Assembly (NCBI GenBank): GCA_025963955.1
Contig: JAOPZU010000038.1
Span: 1-6,442 of the forward strand
From: Solirubrobacterales bacterium
GTDB taxonomy: Bacteria; Actinomycetota; Thermoleophilia; Solirubrobacterales; Solirubrobacteraceae
DNA length: 6,442 nt
Direction: 5' to 3'
Shown here: in pieces, positions 4,847-6,442 of the stretch
How the letters are laid out: every line of letters begins with the position of its first letter
How positions within the stretch are numbered: the stretch's first letter is position 1
Translations under genes and position numbers: made by a program
Notes under the pieces: model-generated
Told to the model about the DNA's origin: nothing
The model's input: only the letters and a program-made list of their open reading frames with translations
The model's database searches: none

Positions 4847-6202
4847 ATGAGTGACGTGAGGACGAGCCTGCCGCCCGGACCGCGGATGCCGACGACGCTG
4901 CAGACGATCGCGGCGCTGTCGCGGCAGCGGCCGAACCTCGAGCGCGCGCGGCGGCGGTACGGGAACGTCTTCTCGGTGCGGGTCCACGCGCTCGGCACGT
5001 TCGTCGTCGTGGCGGACCCGGTGCTCGCCAAGCAGGTCTTCACGGCCTCGCCGACGGCGCTGCACGCCGGGACCGGCAGCCCGCTCCGGGCGATCCTCGG
5101 CCGCCACTCGCTGCTCGGGATCGACGAGGACTACCACCTGGAGCAGCGCAAGCTGCTGCTGCCGCCCTTCCACGGCCGCCGCATGCAGGCCTACGAGCAG
5201 CTCATCGCCGACATCGCCGCGGAGGAGATCGAGCGCTGGCCGCAGGGCGTGGAGTTCGCCACCGCGCCGTCGTTCCTGACGATCACGCTCCGCGCGATCC
5301 TGCGTGCGGTCTTCGGGGCGGCGGGGGAGGACCTCGACGAGCTCGAGCGCCTGATCCCGCCGTTCGTCGAGTCCGGCTCCAGGATGGCGATCCTCCGCGG
5401 CTTCCAGAAGGACCTCGGCCCGCTCAGCCCGTGGGGCCGCTTCCTGCGCCACCGCGCGGCCGTTGACGCGCGCCTGGACCTGCTCATCGACCGCGCCCGG
5501 ATCGACCCGGGCCTCGACGCCCGCGAGGACATCCTCGCGATGCTCGTGCAGGCCCGCCACACGGACGGCACGCCGATGGCGAACGCCGAGATCCGCGACC
5601 AGCTCGTCACCCTGCTCGCCGCCGGCCACGAGACGACGGCGGGCTCGCTGGCCTGGACGGTCGAGCGCCTGCGCCGCCACCCCGAGCTCACCCGGCGGCT
5701 CAGGGACGAGGTCGACGCCGGCGGCCGCGCGCTGCGCGACGCGACGATCCGCGAGGTCCAGCGCAGCCGTCCGGTCATCGCCTTCAGCGGCCGCCTGGTC
5801 CGCGAGCCGTACGAGCTGGCCGGCCACGTGCTCCCGCTCGGCACGCGCATCGGGCTCTCCGCAGGCCTCACGCACTACGACCCCGCGCTGTTCCCGGAGC
5901 CGGACCGCTTCCTCCCCGACCGCTTCCTGGCGGCCAAGCCTGAGACCTACTCGTGGATCCCGTTCGGCGGCGGCGTGCGCCGCTGCATCGGGGCGGCGTT
6001 CGCTCACATGGAGATGGACGTCGTCCTGCGCACGCTGCTCCAGCGCGTCGAGCTGGTCGGCGATCCGGGCGCTCCGGACGAGCCGTGGGCGTTCCGCGGC
6101 GTGGCGCACGTCCCGGCCAAGGGCGGGCGGGTGACGGTGCGCAGGCGCACTGCGGCCGCTGCGACGGCCTCCCGGGTCGCGGCCGACCTCGTCCCGGCCT
6201 GA
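4847..6202 (+). CDS. Cytochrome P450 monooxygenase
   Basis: The 451-residue protein is a complete P450. It begins with a proline-rich segment (LPPGPRMP, residues 8-15) and no membrane anchor, so it should be soluble and depend on separate redox partners, none of which is encoded here. Signature elements in order: HLEQR in helix C (His97, Arg101, contacting haem propionates), the I-helix AAGHETTA (258-265) with Glu262-Thr263 for oxygen activation, the K-helix ExxR as Glu303-Val-Gln-Arg306, the PDRFLPDRF region (352-360), and the haem loop FGGGVRRCIG (373-382) with Cys380 as the iron ligand. Overall pattern (LLGIDEDYHLEQRKLLLPPFHG and EVQRSRPVIAF) recalls the bacterial CYP110/CYP138-like group, from memory. 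Such enzymes hydroxylate hydrophobic substrates such as fatty acids, terpenes or steroids; the substrate here is unknown. The last 17 or so residues are an Ala-rich tail of no evident function. Confidence 0.97.
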   Translation: MSDVRTSLPPGPRMPTTLQTIAALSRQRPNLERARRRYGNVFSVRVHALGTFVVVADPVLAKQVFTASPTALHAGTGSPLRAILGRHSLLGIDEDYHLEQRKLLLPPFHGRRMQAYEQLIADIAAEEIERWPQGVEFATAPSFLTITLRAILRAVFGAAGEDLDELERLIPPFVESGSRMAILRGFQKDLGPLSPWGRFLRHRAAVDARLDLLIDRARIDPGLDAREDILAMLVQARHTDGTPMANAEIRDQLVTLLAAGHETTAGSLAWTVERLRRHPELTRRLRDEVDAGGRALRDATIREVQRSRPVIAFSGRLVREPYELAGHVLPLGTRIGLSAGLTHYDPALFPEPDRFLPDRFLAAKPETYSWIPFGGGVRRCIGAAFAHMEMDVVLRTLLQRVELVGDPGAPDEPWAFRGVAHVPAKGGRVTVRRRTAAAATASRVAADLVPA

Positions 6203-6229
6203 CCACCGCCGCCGCCCAGTCGCTAGCGT
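6199..6229 (+). promoter_or_regulatory. Probable promoter of the STAS-domain gene
   Basis: TAGCGT (6224-6229) sits in CTAGCGTC, an octamer identical to that before the first SDR gene. CTGACC (6199-6204), overlapping the P450 stop codon, could be a -35 box with a wide 19-base spacer. Transcription would begin near 6236, just ahead of the ATG at 6240, giving a leader of only a few bases. Confidence 0.5.
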
Positions 6230-6239
6230 CATGGGCTCC

Positions 6240-6442
6240 ATGAGCTCCACCGGTAGCGAACCCTCCGCCCCTCGGCCGCAGCTGCTGTCGGTCGCGACGA
6301 CGTCCGTCGACGGGCACTTCGGCATCGCGGTCGCCGGCGCGGTGGACGTCGCCGGGGTGGACCGGCTGCGCAGTGCCGCCGACGCCGCCATCGCCGACGC
6401 GGCGGCGGGGCTGGTCGTCCTCGACCTCTCCGGCTGCACCTT
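6240..6442 (+). CDS. STAS-domain protein, anti-sigma-factor-antagonist type (3' end outside window)
   Basis: A frame open to the right edge encodes a polar N-terminal tail and then FGIAVAGAVDVAGVDRLRSA, an Ala-rich helix and LVVLDLSGCTF. This is the beginning of a STAS fold: first strands, the G-x-V/L-D turn, helix 1 and the VVLDLSGCTF strand that normally leads into the DSSG phosphorylation site, which lies beyond the window. Proteins of this type bind anti-sigma kinases in partner-switching circuits, or act as STAS modules in larger regulators. Two in-frame ATGs exist, at 6231 and 6240. The -10 box ending at 6229 makes 6231 lie before the expected transcription start, so 6240 is preferred. 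No Shine-Dalgarno is seen for either. The gene starts 37 bases after the P450 stop on the same strand but probably has its own promoter. Whether the regulatory serine is present cannot be seen. Confidence 0.75.
   Translation, partial: MSSTGSEPSAPRPQLLSVATTSVDGHFGIAVAGAVDVAGVDRLRSAADAAIADAAAGLVVLDLSGCT

Noticed and set aside
4769..6439. 556-codon open frame on the - strand across the P450 and the intergenic region
   Set aside because: It runs through the hairpin region and the 3' neighbour, has shadow-like Arg/Ala/Asp-rich composition and no recognisable domain. The + strand P450 has all signature motifs.
1..6442. CRISPR array, tRNA/rRNA, insertion sequence or phage genes
   Set aside because: No regularly spaced repeats, no tRNA or rRNA-like segments, no transposase or integrase motifs and no shift in base composition were seen.

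Overview
The window is a GC-rich, gene-dense stretch of bacterial chromosome with every supported gene on the + strand. Composition, codon use (G or C in nearly all third positions), TANNNT-type -10 boxes placed right at start codons, and hairpins without a T-tract all point to an actinobacterium. The kinase/MviN-type discoidin tail, the mix of oxidoreductases and the style of the intergenic regions would fit Thermoleophilia (Solirubrobacterales-like). That finer placement is inference only.

Layout. Bases 2-847 are the 3' end of an envelope protein: the end of a probable transmembrane helix, a Pro/Thr/Ala-rich linker and a C-terminal discoidin-like domain. Bases 900-1358 encode a small cytoplasmic cyclophilin (peptidyl-prolyl isomerase), preceded by a 15-base perfect dyad and followed by a 10-bp hairpin. 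Bases 1473-3029 encode a 518-residue NAD(P)-dependent aldehyde dehydrogenase with a good Shine-Dalgarno site. A 12-bp hairpin with a GCAA loop follows. Bases 3118-3897 and 3897-4679 encode two paralogous short-chain dehydrogenases whose stop and start codons overlap (TGATG), so they are almost certainly co-translated. A 167-bp intergenic region holds a perfect 19-bp hairpin, a second unusual inverted repeat, and a compact promoter with repeated motifs. Bases 4847-6202 encode a soluble cytochrome P450. A STAS-domain protein (anti-sigma-factor-antagonist type) begins at about 6240 and runs off the end.

How the genes may work together. A P450 (hydroxylation), two SDRs (alcohol to carbonyl) and an ALDH (aldehyde to acid) are the standard set for oxidising a hydrophobic alcohol, terpenoid or steroid-like substrate. 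Adjacency suggests such a pathway, but the sequence does not identify the substrate. The three units (ALDH; SDR pair; P450) are separated by hairpins and each has its own probable promoter, so they look like a cluster of separate transcripts rather than one operon. The cyclophilin and the discoidin protein look like housekeeping/envelope functions.

The most interesting signal is regulatory. Two genes (first SDR, P450) have a TANNNT box exactly six bases before ATG and no usable Shine-Dalgarno, and the STAS gene is close to this, which predicts leaderless transcripts. The first SDR promoter is also overlapped by the hairpin that ends the ALDH gene. I see no CRISPR array, mobile element, tRNA, rRNA or clearly novel multi-gene system. 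No stretch longer than 300 bases lacks a gene.
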